Notes: generated by a model from the letters alone, not told the origin. A DNA stretch of 64,000 nucleotides from Paralvinella palmiformis (GCA_025642065.1 JAODUP010000011.1:412501-476500); one strand, 5' to 3'. Positions 13,298-24,760 are shown, counted from the first letter of the stretch. Numbers and translations: made by a program.

Positions 13298-13354
13298 CCT
13301 TGTTTGGAGCCAGTTTTACAACATGACTAACAATAGAAACGTGGTAACAAAAGC

Positions 13355-13550
13355 CTAACATATCACGAAACAAATCATAACATATCACATAACATATCAT
13401 CACAAAACATATCATCACAAAACATATATTCACATAACATATAATCACATAACATATCATATAACATATCATCAAATAATATATCATGACATAACATATC
13501 ACATTACATATGATCACATAACATATTATTACATAACATAACGTATCGTA
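13355..13550. repeat. Degenerate minisatellite of ACATATCATCACA-type units
   Basis: Ten or so imperfect copies of a unit of about 15 to 19 bp built around 'ataacatatcatcac'. Unit length drifts. Confidence 0.8.
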
Positions 13551-13559
13551 ACATAACTC

Positions 13560-15124
13560 AAATTATCATTTTATAACTTATCTATAGATCAAAGTTAATT
13601 AATCTAGTTCTCACTCCATGCTGTTATATCTATCACCAGTTTAAACCAATATGTGTTATCTGACACACATTAATGTAATGTTTAATAACAGTATATAATT
13701 GCTCTTTGTAAGCTAGTGTTCTTGTGTGTGCGTGAGTGTGTGCGTCAATGTATGTGTGTATGTGTGCATGTGTGCTCATGACATCATCTATATCAAATTC
13801 ATCACCAACAACAACAACTTCAATTTACATGACTCCTCTTCCACTAAATATAATGACGCTATTATCTATATAGATCATCTTATAGACAACCTGGCGGCAT
13901 CTTCTTGCTCGAACAAACATTTTTGTCGTATTTCCTTATACAAATTCTGCCTTTCTCCTCGCAAATCTAAAGAGAAAACAAGTTTTAAATAATTATTACT
14001 CAAACAAACAATTGAACGAAGAAAAGCTGTAATGAAACGAAAAATAAAATTATAAAACGGATATCTAATTTTTGAAGCGGTAATTTTAAGTTCTGGGTAC
14101 CCCCTGTTAAAGTTAAATACTGGTTCATAGTTCGTAATCATACTAATCAGATGCCCCGACAGAATAAAAGTAATGTTGGGCATGCGCAGTGAATACATCT
14201 CCTCTGAAGTGACGTCATTAAATGTTATTGGGTGTGAAATGAATGGATTTTCTGCACGATAAGTGTCGGCTACAAGTAAGGTTAAACGAAAAAGCTGGTG
14301 TGTTGTTATTGGTTAGTGACGGCAACATTTTATTTGATGCGAATCCTCTCGACGATTGTTGTACTTCGATAAACCGGGTTAAGCCACCGCACAGTATCAA
14401 TAACGCTTTTCTAGCGACCTAAAAATTACAGACCTCCCACAAAGAGGTGAGTGTGAACCCGTTCATCCATATTTTCATTGTCACCAACGCGTTAGAAAAC
14501 CAGATAAAAGCGAAAATTATAGCTTTATCTTCCCTGAACAAAAGTATCCTGGTTTAAAACACACGCGCCATTAACTCGCGAACCGTCGCTAAAAACAACC
14601 AATCCTATAGTATTCTGAGCTTCTTGGCTGGTAAACGGTCATTTGCATTATGATGATCACGTGACTCAAATACCCTCCCTGAGTGGCCGGTTGTCTTTGT
14701 TTACATTAAATAATAGCACATGGTCTTGCTTTTAGTGTTGATTTCTCTTCCCCTTTCCTATTTATCTGTTTTATAACTGAATGTTTTTTTGCATTTTATG
14801 TTAATATTATGATATAAATATAGGTTTTATATATCACATTAACTGTTCTCATACTTAGCTGAAGGAATTATATGCAGCTTTAGCAACTTATTGTGGTTTT
14901 CCTTGATCCTCTGTGTATGAATTATTACTGTCTTTATTTGAAATTTTGTATTTATTTTATATTTAAAAGTTTTAAGATGAAGACGAAGAATGATGTGCAA
15001 AGATTAATAAATATATATGGAAAGCACTATGATAACAAAACCTTGCTTTTTAAGCATGGACACTGTTTTCAAAAAGGGTTGATCGGTTTTGTTTATAAAT
15101 AGGTTAATTCTAAAAAAAAGGTTT
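13560..15124. other. Gene-less stretch
   Basis: AT-rich sequence with short frames on both strands (13875-14198 minus, 14218-14400 minus, 14893-15102 plus). None has a motif or clear splice boundaries. The part at 14440-14710 is richer in G and C. Confidence 0.4.
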
Positions 15125-15480
15125 TAGGGTTACTGCAAATATGTTGGGGGATATTGCTGAAGCAAATAGAATGTAAAGGATCAATCTTAAGGTTTTAACA
15201 ATGAACGAAATTGAAGAATATCAAGATCTACTTAAAGATTTCTTAAAGTAAAGATGGCTTCATTAATTAAATCTTTATGCGAGAAAAGTAAAAAAATTAT
15301 AATATCAACATGTAACTCTTAAAGAGGAAATTGATGTAATAAAGTGTGAAAACAAAGATTAGATGTACATAATTCTCCTATTTCCACAAAGCAGGATGAT
15401 AAAACGTACTCTGCTGGATTCAGAAAAGCAGTAAGCTATGATATAAGCAGGAAAATGGGGATCCATGTTGTTTTAAACAT
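15125..15480 (+). pseudogene. Decayed coding-like fragment, unrecognised
   Basis: Reading across several frames gives charged, helix-like text such as 'TMNEIEEYQDLLKDFLK', 'MASLIKSLCEKSKK' and 'STKQDDKTYSAGFRKAV'. The conserved-looking order with stops between suggests a dead copy of a repetitive ORF. A second piece of similar character lies at 16200-16430. No function assigned. Confidence 0.3.
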
Positions 15481-16199
15481 TTTATACAAAATGTATTGGT
15501 GGTAATGTACGGATGGTGGTCATTGACAATTATATTTATCGGTATTTGGAGTGGCCAGTTGTTAATGATTGAGGTTTTTAGGATTACCTTAAAATCAGTG
15601 GGGCTTGACGAAGTAGATTCCAGTTATGGTGAGAAGTATTGTGTTCGATAGATTTACGTTTATGAAGTGTTATAGTACGGTATGTGTTTATACAATGTTT
15701 CGTCTGTTAAATGGCAAGCTAAGAGTAAGATATCAGTGTATCGAAGTAGAGTAATAATAACACCTCTTTTATGTGGTTTTTGGTAGATCTGTTTGTAGTT
15801 AAACGATATTCCTCGTGGTCAGTTCACACTTCAGTAAACGCACTTCGACAGTTCATGCTCCATTAAGCAGGTGGCCGCACGGACTAGCCACATATAGCTT
15901 CCAAATGTGTTTAGTTTACTTTTATTTTATTTGTAGTTAACCAGCACAATCCGTATTGAAGGTGTCGCATTGGTGGGAGGACGGATTAAAAATTTGAACA
16001 CATACGAGTATAGTCTATTACACGGTTTAATAACATCAAGTCTGGTATGTTCTATAGATAAGTTGTGAATAGGTTATAGGGTCCATCACTCCATGTTCTG
16101 TTTCATCTTGCAGGTGTAGTTTTTACTTTGAGAGATGAGCTAATCCACTACTTCACCACAGAGTTACTACAGGCAGAGAGTTAAAAAGAGCACAGAGGG
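15481..16199. other. No gene seen
   Basis: AT-rich sequence without supported features. Confidence 0.5.
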
Positions 16200-16430
16200 A
16201 TGATCTTCAAAAACCACATTTACTATTTCAGTTACAGGCACTGAGTTTGCTTCGGAAGGTTTTGACAGCCCCTTGGATGCGTTTCTTCTATAAGAATGTG
16301 CACAGCAAAATTAATCTTCAGATGGCTGATCCAATCGGAACAGCTCTAACCAATTTGAAAAGTCTTGTTGAGAATTCTCTATCTATTTTCTCCAAACCAA
16401 GTGATGTGTTTAATGAATCAGCTATCTGAT
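16200..16430 (+). pseudogene. Coding-like fragment, unrecognised
   Basis: Open frame ending at a stop at 16429. Including sequence upstream of its first ATG it reads 'LFQLQALSLLRKVLTAPWMR' and then a hydrophobic and polar mix. The in-frame extension and the aromatic PWMRFFY block look like real coding ancestry. It may belong to the same decayed ORF as 15125-15480. No family assigned. Confidence 0.3.
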
Positions 16431-17340
16431 TTCCTTCTTATTGTATGTACGAACGCCCATACAAAATAAGATATTTAACAATAGATCAAATCATTGATAT
16501 TAAAGTAATTTCTTCTCTGTTCGGGAGTCAGATATTATTTTTCATGTCGTGTATATACGAGTCAGAATTTCAGATGGATACCATAGATGTAATAATAAAT
16601 ATTAGTAATAACAGTAGCGTTTGTGAGTAGTGGTAATTGAGATGGTGGTAGTAGATCTAGTAGATCCCACTACAGGATAAAACACTGCCCCCCCCCAAAA
16701 AAAAACAAACACTTTCTGGACAAAAAATGACGAGCAAACTGTTAACAACGGAAAATGTTGTCTACAGTGAAAATTCATAAGTCCAGAACAATGGAAGCTA
16801 TTAGAATCTGATACAACGAATCTAAAATATATCTTGCATGAGTTCAGTCTCCTTAGAGAAACATTACGCAAATCCAGGAATGAATGGGATTCGTCCGCAT
16901 GACCTGGATGTTTACAACACAATTCTCAACCCACTACGTTAATAGAAGGCCTCTAACTTGTTGTGAAGTATCACAAAAGTGGTCGACGAGGGTAGATTGA
17001 TACTCGCTGTATTATTACTATTAGAGCACCAGATAATATAATGGGAGATACTTGCTTGACGATGTCAATGTAGCTGCAAATCAGGATTTGATGAATAAAG
17101 CAGATTCTCACGGGTGTTGAACTCTGAAGATAAACAAGAAAAGACTTCATGGAGAGGTCTTTGCAACATCTCTAATTTGCTAATCTCTCTGTCTCTGTGA
17201 GTGTGTGTGTGTACGTATATGTGGACTTGGATGCCTGTGTGTGCATGTTATAGTGAAATTCACTTAAATTTTATATAAACAATTATTACTTTAATCATAC
17301 TAATATATATTAAGATAGCTTTATATAGTATCCGTTGATC
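16431..17340. other. No firm gene; possible last exon of the midkine-like gene inside
   Basis: Mostly featureless, with C/A runs near 16687-16710 and a short GT run near 17199-17213. One minus-strand stretch at 17065-17123 could be a terminal exon and is listed separately. Confidence 0.4.
17065..17123 (-). CDS. Possible terminal exon of the midkine-like gene
   Basis: A pyrimidine-rich acceptor (minus strand 'cttgtttatcttcag') at 17124 is followed by 59 nt. These 59 nt are in frame with the phase-1 donor at 17821 and end in TGA after 18 codons. The peptide is short and has no family signature, so it rests only on splice phase and a good acceptor. The true last exon may lie elsewhere. Confidence 0.2.
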
Positions 17341-17489
17341 TTTGGCTTGTCTACAATACAAGGCTAGTCTATGGCTACATACAGTATTATGTTGTCCTAT
17401 AATTACTTATAGTACAAGTGTAGTCTAGGCTACCACCAGTACATAAGACTGCTTGAATCCTTCTGGAAATCAAAACTAGTTGATGCTTA

Positions 17490-17760
17490 TCTACAGTAAA
17501 TGACTGGTCATTTACCTACCTACAGTACAAGACTGGCCAATAGCTACCTACGGTACAAGAGTGGTCAATACCTACCTACAGTACAAGACTGGCCAATAGC
17601 TACCTAGAGTATAAGACTGGTCAATACCTACCTACAGTACAAGACTGGCCAATACCTACCTACACCACAAGGCTTGTATGTACCTGCCTATAGTACAAGG
17701 TCATTCTACACCTACCTGCAGTACATTATGCTTACCTACAGCACAAGGCTGGTCTATAAC
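17490..17760. repeat. 28-bp minisatellite
   Basis: About eight imperfect copies of a 28-bp unit built on 'ctacctacagtacaagactg' plus 'gccaatag'. More degenerate copies extend upstream to about 17345. It lies just downstream of exon 6 of the midkine-like gene, in an intron or the 3' flank. Confidence 0.85.
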
Positions 17761-17820
17761 CTGTATTCAGTATAGCAGCGGTTTATACTTACTCGGAGGC
17801 TAAAGCTAGGCAATACTTAC

Positions 17821-17976
17821 TTCGGAGACACCACTCGACTTGTTTTACAGTTTTAGGACAGTCTCCTGTACTGCCGTGCATTAGTTTCAAATATTTCGTC
17901 ACCTCGTGTGATTTTCCATTACAGGGTTGCCACTTGGAATTATCAGCACTGTACATACACATTGGTATTTTCTTTT
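17821..17976 (-). CDS. Midkine/pleiotrophin-like gene, module 5 exon
   Basis: 156 nt, phase 1 at both ends. The acceptor is 'gattcttctttag' and the donor is a perfect GTAAGT. It encodes one module, C-x11-C-x20-C-x9-C, with a KW two residues before the second cysteine ('NSKWQPC') and 'GDCPKTVKQVEWC' closing it. This is the spacing of the C-terminal thrombospondin-like half of pleiotrophin/midkine (C-x9-C-x21-C-x9-C). The strong donor shows that at least one more exon follows at lower coordinates. It is the least basic of the later modules. Confidence 0.8.
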
Positions 17977-18039
17977 CTAAAGAAGAATCAACATTATGAT
18001 TTAAAGAACCGGATACCATTTTGATTAACAGCAACATGT

Positions 18040-19262
18040 CATAACGTGATTATAAAAGAATGAAATCCCGCTACCACTGCGACACCGAGCGGTGAATTTC
18101 CGAAGCTCAGTGATGCGTTTAGAAAGCCGTGACTTCTTGGTCTAGATTTCTGAATACAAGGCAAATAAGTGGCTCACTTTATTTTATCCAGCCACGAATC
18201 CAAACCAGTATCTTGTGCCATTAGCCAGATAAGTTTAATTCATACTATTTGAAATTAATTTAGTCTCACAATGATAATAAATAAATTATATTAGTCATGT
18301 TTACATTTATATAAGACTTACAAATATATCTTTTAGTGTAAAGACTAGCTCATTAGCATATAACTACTTAGTAAGAGGCGGGTGCTCCGTTTGTGGCGTA
18401 GCAGTGATAACGTGATAATGAATATTCATAGATTTCACGCAACTGCTGGGCAGGCGGCGTTTTTTCCCTGTTGCATTTATTTTTCAATCAACTCCAGGTA
18501 AGACACAAAATACACTAATCATTTTCATAAATGTTCAAGAGATATGAGTTAGCCACATCTCTGGTTTGTATTTTTAATGAAATAAATCCTCGATTCACGG
18601 AATATAATTCGCTTGTTACAATTTCGTCTACTAGATGACCAGGACCGACTTCCAATAAAATAATATTACAGAACTATAAATTTAACTAAGCTACATACAT
18701 TCAGAATGGATTTATATAAACAAACATTATCCACTTATTACACATTGATTTTAGGGTCACGGGCATTTTGCCCTCTGATTGACTTATTTGACTTCTCCGG
18801 ATCATTTTTAGGGTTTTCGGATGCAAGGTCCTTATTTATCTATATTTGAATTCTAAATTTTTACGTTCCAGTTAAAGGAATATCGAAATTTATTTGGCAT
18901 CTAGTAGACACTTATTAAAATATAAATGTTTATCGTTCCGGAACTATGATTTATATAGTTTGGCGGCAAATTATAGACACAACAACACCGACTCTAGAAG
19001 ATATAGGGAAAATAATGCGTTAACTAGGAAGAGGCCTTTGACACAGTTAGACAGATTTAGAAAAGAAATTTAATTATTTTAATAAGTAAGGTGTTCGAAA
19101 TGTATTGCATCTATCAACGTTTACTAGTAGCTTGTATTATCTGTTCCCTCTCTTTCGCCTTTCTTGTGCGTATTATTCAGTTAATTAGTTCATGGTTTGC
19201 TGTCTAAAATCTAGTGTCCCCCTATTCGTTCATACCATGCCCTCATCGTTATCAAGGTAGCT
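18040..19262. other. Intron of the midkine-like gene
   Basis: Lies between modules 4 and 5. AT-rich; no additional four-cysteine module was found by eye. Confidence 0.6.
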
Positions 19263-19270
19263 CTACGTAC

Positions 19271-19423
19271 TGAATTTACACCCTTTGTGTGCAAATATTA
19301 TCCGGCTACACGTAACTGGTGAGCCAGGTACCAACTTCTTCTTCAACACCTGCATCTTGAGAACGGGATCACAGTGTGACCACCGTTTTGTGGCTCTGTA
19401 ATTACACCGTCGTGAGCGCTTAC
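19271..19423 (-). CDS. Midkine/pleiotrophin-like gene, module 4 exon
   Basis: 153 nt, phase 1 in and out. Acceptor 'tctgcctccaaattag', donor A|GTACGT, the weakest donor in the gene. Module C-x10-C-x20-C-x9-C: 'RRCNYRATKRWSHC' opens it and 'VTCSRIIFAHKGC' closes it. The tryptophan two residues before the second cysteine is conserved with modules 3 and 5 and with vertebrate pleiotrophin. The exon begins with a basic GKRSRR run, expected of a heparin-binding factor. Confidence 0.82.
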
Positions 19424-19917
19424 CTAATTTGGAGGCAGAAAATAAATGAATTGATATATGTGCGTGTGATCTCTTTGTGGATACATTTAGTATAGTACAA
19501 GGGAACACATAGACTCTACTGTACTACTACCTTCAATGTGTTGTTGGAAGAAAACTATTCTTTCTGAAATTAAATACCGAATTTTTATTCTCTAAAAAAA
19601 CATTCGAGGCAATTGCAGATTTTCTATTATTTCGCATTAAATAGTTTATAAATACTACTTTGAAAGCAATTAATCGAATATACCTTGATCTGATATATAT
19701 AATTCCTCCATAAAAACGTTAGTTATATCTAAATCTGTTCTGATAATATTAAATATTAATCACATTACAATACTCACAATAACCCTCCCTCTCGGCAAGT
19801 CTCGTTACCTTAATATGCAATTTCTAAAATTCGAGATTTTCTAAAACGTAAGACTTTCTATAACGCGATTTCACATGAAAATACAACTCGCGCTATAGCT
19901 TTAATAACTCTATTTAC

Positions 19918-20079
19918 CTTTCCTTTTTCCACACCACTTTTTCTTGAATTTCCTTTGAGGACATTTTTTCCGTGGGCCATGTTTTAGTACCATATAAAGT
20001 TTTCGCCTAAAGTGAGTTTTCTTATTACACCGCGACCACTTGCCGATTCTTCTTGCATACATGCACTTAGGAGCCTTCG
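19918..20079 (-). CDS. Midkine/pleiotrophin-like gene, module 3 exon
   Basis: 162 nt, phase 1 in and out. Acceptor 'ccatttcatcatag', donor AAAG|GTAAAT. Module C-x11-C-x21-C-x9-C, the exon most like classical midkine: 'KCMYARRIGKWSRCNKKT' and 'KKCPQRKFKKKWC'. It is strongly basic, with many Lys and Arg. If the donor is not used, the frame stops shortly after 'KRKGK', which would make a short isoform ending in a basic tail. Confidence 0.87.
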
Positions 20080-20122
20080 CTATGATGAAATGGAATCGAC
20101 GATTAGACAGGACAAGACTCAC

Positions 20123-21669
20123 AGAGGTCTAGGTCACAGTTAATTATTGTTTAGTTTGGTGTCGGGACTGATCACAGCCAGCAACACCCTGGCCAAATTA
20201 TGTCATCAGATGAAACATCATAAAGCGACAAATAACAATGGGATTCGAATGCAAGACTGTACGCCATCTACTGTACTACTGGATGGAAGGACGGACGGAT
20301 ATATGGATACAAGTGTGGACCATGTGTCCTAGACTGTTTTCCCATAACATTATATATATTGACAGTAAATTATGTCAGTGGTTCATTGTAATTTTCAGTT
20401 CAACAGTGAAGTACTGTAAACCGAAATACAATACATTACAGTGACACTTGCCAGTATATTACAGTTATGTTCAGTATACATTTTACGGTATTTATATGTA
20501 AGTTGGGGAAATATGTTTGTTTTGTTGAATATCTCTACATGGCTGCACATTTCCAGTTTTCTGATGAAAATTCAATCTGAATTTAACAAAACGATCTAAA
20601 TTGTTTTAATTTGTTTTGATAATTAAGTCCATTGTTAATAGCAATCACTTATATATGTAAACATGAAGGAAACTTGAGTAACGACATGTGCTACAATGCA
20701 TGCACATTTTAGGCAGATCGTTAGGGTTGCGACACATGCACTAATAGATGTATTACAAGTAATGCCATGCGAGAACTAATATATTAGGAAACAAAAACTT
20801 GCTGATATAATCACAGTAACATATATGACTAGAACAGCAATATTTATTATATTATAATTCATTAACTACCCATATTTCCAAAATGTCAACCATTTTGGAA
20901 GTGTAAATAAATATTTATTTTTAATTCTCTTAAATTATCATTTGAATCCATGGCGTGGTGTAATTATTGTAAATCATTTGTGTTCCCCATATTAATTATA
21001 TGCTGATATTATACAAGTTTCAGTAAAAAAGAATAGTCTTAATTAGTATATAGTCATGTTATTGTGGTTGTGACATATTAATGTAGATATAAAACGTGCA
21101 TCTTCATGTTTTGTAGGATATGGGATGCATTAAACAATTGATATTTACATTTGTTGTACATCATGTCTTTGTAAAACAAATATGCTATACAATGCTAATC
21201 ACATATTGTTATTAAAGTAAAACAAGTTCATTCCCACAATCACCAAAATACTTGACTCAAATAAATACAATATCTTTAAATTAAACTGATCAAATTCTGA
21301 CTTTCCTTTCCAAAACACAACCATTAGGAAGGAGATCCCATGATGTATCAAGAAGATGGACCTAAATTCTCAAAGAGCAGGCATATATACGAAATACTTT
21401 ACAATCTAAATGTACAGAAGATCAATGAGGCACTTTCTTCTTACTCAATAACTCAATGACTGACCTTCCAGAGAGTTGTTGAACAACATTTATCTTGATC
21501 ACTGCAGAGAGTTTAGAACCTTAATTATGTAGCTCACAATTACATTTTTTTTAAACAAGGTTAAACTATTAATAAACATCATACATGTATCTATGTAATA
21601 ATTTTACAATATAGAATATTTAGAAATTTTACAAATAAATATTGGGCTAACAGCAAAATTAAAACCATC

Positions 21670-21670
<1 letters not shown>
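20123..21670. other. Intron of the midkine-like gene, first part
   Basis: AT-rich. Short frames at 20147-20444 have no motif. No extra module seen. Confidence 0.5.

Positions 21671-21703
<33 letters not shown>
21671..21703. repeat. (AT)n microsatellite
   Basis: About 16 uninterrupted AT units inside the large intron between modules 2 and 3. Confidence 0.95.
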
Positions 21704-21705
<2 letters not shown>

Positions 21706-22790
21706 ACTGTATACTGGTAGCTAGAAAACATTTACTAGTTGACTACTGATGAAATCCACCCATCAGACGGGTACTATTCACCTTACATCTGTATATCCAC
21801 TGTAAACAGCCAGTTGTGAAAGGGGATTCAATACAATGAAGCGCATTAAAAGTGACCGGAGGGCATCCCTAACAACTGGCACTTTAAACCAGCTCATGAT
21901 AATTTCAATTGTGGTTGGCGAAGTCCAGTTTGATTGATTGAACCCTAGAACTGCAGCTAATAGATGGTAGCTGTCGGGCCAGAAGGGATGCAGGCCATAT
22001 ATACAATTACACGGACATAGATTGTAGACATCACGAATGAACTATATTTCCTGTTCTGTTGTACCCAACCATCCTACATGTATTTACTTTTACCCAATAT
22101 TTGATTTTTGAGAATGTTTTATCTCATGTGGTTGGTCTTCAGTGAATGATAACTGGTGCATAAAACGCTTATGAAATTATTTGCTATTGGGTGTGCCTAA
22201 TTTGTTAGTTACTTTTTTTTCAACAAGCAAAGGTTTGCAAGTTGGGAAAAGGGTAAATTTACTTTGTATCGGTTTGTATTGTATCTGCTATTAACACATT
22301 ATATCATAGCCGTAAATACGTCATTGTATTGCGAGTTCTGTTTTCCATCCTATTTCAAAAAAGAAATTAACGCCATTTTGTGAATCTATATCAATACATA
22401 AACAATCCCCTAATTAATACTCTTTTGCGCTAACCTGTAAATGTTTTCCTTTCCTTTACAAAATTAACAAAAATATTGCATAATTGATAGTTTTCAGACC
22501 TGTCTTTCTTTTATCCGATTTGGTTATGCAAAAACAGTGATTTCTGTCGGGTCGACATCGGTCTTGAAATAATAAGAAATACGGTACACAACCAAAATAA
22601 TTAATTACTTTCTCCTTTTACAGTTGCCACTAAACTTTTGGGCGATTTGCTAAGATGTGATACTTGATGGAAATCTTAATTACCTTCAAACGTTTAGGAG
22701 TAATCGACACTTTATTAATTATAATGATAAAAATGTACTCCTCAAAAATCTGATTTATACCAAAATATTTAGGATTAATCAACTTTTAAT
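21704..22790. other. Intron of the midkine-like gene, second part
   Basis: No exon recognised. The part from about 22660 to 22800 contains intronic sequence shared with the region just below the module 1 exon (23790-23880), evidence of local duplication. Confidence 0.5.
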
Positions 22791-22849
22791 TAATCATACT
22801 TTGTGAACAGTAATGTCAATGAACAGAAACGAATCTTTTCTATCCTTAC

Positions 22850-22996
22850 CTTTGCATGGCACCAAAGTCATTTTGACCGGATCACACGTATCCGGCTGTC
22901 CAGCCATTAAGTTCTCCATTTGCCATCTCTTCTTTGTTTTGTTGTTACATTCCCGATATTTGATACTTTTCGCGTCATACTTGCATTTATCTGTGG
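22850..22996 (-). CDS. Midkine/pleiotrophin-like gene, module 2 exon
   Basis: 147 nt from the acceptor 'gattgatttattag', or 141 nt if the nearby CACAG acceptor is used; both are phase 1. The donor is AAAG|GTAAGG. Module C-x11-C-x20-C-x9-C: 'KCKYDAKSIKYRECNNKT' and 'DTCDPVKMTLVPC'. The tryptophan before the second cysteine is replaced by tyrosine, but a tryptophan follows in 'KKRWQ'. About 38 of 48 residues match module 1, and the downstream intron sequence also matches. Confidence 0.85.
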
Positions 22997-23044
22997 CTAA
23001 TAAATCAATCTTGCGGTTAGAATTAATGCAATCGTGAGACATTA

Positions 23045-23850
23045 GAGATTACATTCTTATTGAGTGCAATATACTGTAATTACACATAATTTCGCGATTA
23101 AAAAAAACTTCATGGAACAAAATGTTTTGTTAAAATTGTGATATGCGTAAAGTACTTTTTGTTTAAACCATCGCGTTGTTTATAATTTCTTTCGTGTCAC
23201 ATATGTTATGCCGTGAGACAAACTACAAGGACAATGTTATGAAGCGTGTATTTAGTATTCGCATTTGTATATACATTTATTTTACATTTCCCATGTTCGT
23301 TTTTAATTTCATCGTCCGCTAATATTGCCATGTACTAATGTTTTAAATGATTTCTTAACAGGCTTTAAATAAAATGTTATAGGTATTATTATTATAATTA
23401 TTATTAAAAACTTGTGTTCAAGCTTGCGTTTTAATTTTATACTAATTAGTTTATTCAAATTATTGTAGTTTCAGATGCTAATGACGATGACTTAAATTAT
23501 ACACTAGGGAGTATTTAATAATGACTGACTGGCCTTTACAGTTACTCAATGCAAACAATGTAGCCCTCGTTATGATCATTTCTTTGAATTGGCTTATTTT
23601 ATTGAGCTTTCTGTTTCATAATTAAAACCGATAGAACCGTGTACAATAAATTTACATATGTTTTCATGTTCTTGTCACATCAAGTTGATAAAAATTGTAT
23701 TCCTCAAACAAAATAGAAAGTTTATAACTAAGAGAATGGTTTACTTTCAACTCTTTTAGTTGTGATTAACGACTTTAGCCGTTTTGTTTATGTGTGACAT
23801 TTGATAGAAATCTGAATTATGCCAAAACATTTAGGATTAATTAACACTTA
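23045..23850. other. Intron between modules 1 and 2
   Basis: AT-rich. Its lower-coordinate and higher-coordinate parts share sequence with the flanks of the other duplicated module exon. No gene. Confidence 0.6.
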
Positions 23851-23911
23851 ATTAATTATATTTCGTAAATAGCAATCTCAATGAACATAAACGAATCTTT
23901 TCTATCCTTAC

Positions 23912-24067
23912 CTTCGCATGGCACCAAAGTCATTTTGACCGGGATACAGCTGTCTGGCTGTCCATTTATTATGTTCTCCAGCTGCCATCTCTTCTTTGTT
24001 TTCTCGTTACATTCCTGATATTTGACACTTTTCGCGTCATACTTGCATTTATCTGCAGCTGATACAC
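23912..24067 (-). CDS. Midkine/pleiotrophin-like gene, module 1 exon
   Basis: 156 nt, phase 1 in and out, with a strong donor GAAG|GTAAGG. The acceptor is 'aatcacgacgcag'; a second possible one (CTGCAG, start 24052) keeps the frame. Joined to the signal exon it reads 'NHKGVSAADKCKYDAK', so signal cleavage probably falls just before the first cysteine. Module C-x11-C-x20-C-x9-C with 'VKYQECNEKTKKRWQ' and 'DSCIPVKMTLVPC'. Four cysteines should form two disulfides, as in the C-domain of pleiotrophin. Confidence 0.87.
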
Positions 24068-24188
24068 CTGCGTCGTGATTAAAATGAGTAAGCATTTCCG
24101 ACATTAGAGTAATATGACATTGTTGCAATATGAATAATATGACTTTGTCTGACTGTCGACGTTTATGACACACTCAAAACTAGCAAAC

Positions 24189-24275
24189 CTTTATGATTGG
24201 ACAAAATCACGAAGGTCAAGGTCACCAGTCCCGTGACCCATATCATCGATATTTTTCCCATTTTATGTAAGCATT
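24189..24275 (-). CDS. Midkine/pleiotrophin-like gene, signal-peptide exon
   Basis: An acceptor ('tttatttctctttcag') at 24276-24278 is followed by a 14-nt leader and ATG at 24261. Twenty-four codons then encode a typical signal sequence: a short polar start with one Lys (MGKISMIW), a hydrophobic core (VTGLVTLTFVIL) and SNHK. The exon ends in phase 1 before GTTTGC and joins module 1 in frame. The upstream acceptor implies a further non-coding 5' exon at higher coordinates. With five modules the protein is about 280 residues or more, longer than vertebrate midkine or pleiotrophin, which have two domains. Expected role: secreted heparin-binding growth factor or matrix signal. Its receptor cannot be inferred. 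Confidence 0.8.
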
Positions 24276-24334
24276 CTGAAAGAGAAATAAACTACTAACA
24301 TAGCGTAAGATGAATCAGTTATTATATAACTTGG

Positions 24335-24497
24335 TTGGTCGATTGATTGATTTGCTTAGACTCGTCACTGATCATATATAGCTGAGGGCTAATCCTTCAG
24401 GGAAACATCCCACAAGCACAATTATTAGTCAGGTTCGAACCCACAACCTAGATATTTGCAACCCACTGTTCTAAAAGCTGGGCTATCGGAACATTAC
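24335..24497 (-). mobile_element. SINE family C, tRNA-derived
   Basis: In the minus orientation a tRNA-like head has 'gatagcccagcttttag' (box A-like) and GGGTTCGAACC (perfect box B), followed by 'tgtgggatgtttccctgaag'. It lies just 5' of the midkine-like gene. A second decayed copy may lie at 27950-28085. Confidence 0.65.
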
Positions 24498-24699
24498 TAA
24501 TCATAAACGTATATTTATTGAGTTTGCTTTTACTAGTTTTAGTTGTTCTTTAAGTTTAATAGATTGTGGAGCGAGTGAGTGCGTGCGTTAGTGAATAAGT
24601 AAGTAAGTGGTCTTGAAGATAGAGCTGAAGGCGAAGGGTTACTTGTTCGGGACATATTCCGCAAATGTAAATATTACGCTGAACGGAGGGAGATGGAAG

Positions 24700-24723
24700 A
24701 CACACACACACACACACACACAT

Positions 24724-24760
<37 letters not shown>
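24700..24760. repeat. Compound (AC)n(AT)n microsatellite
   Basis: AC repeats with two ATAC interruptions, then an uninterrupted AT run. Confidence 0.95.

Noticed and set aside
13106..13326. Open frames through the CA/TA microsatellite
   Set aside because: They encode only His-Thr and Ile-Tyr repeats, as do similar frames at 28239, 31690 and 53422.
17789..24173. Modules as thrombospondin type 1 repeats
   Set aside because: TSP1 repeats have six cysteines and a WSxWS motif. These have four cysteines with midkine spacing.
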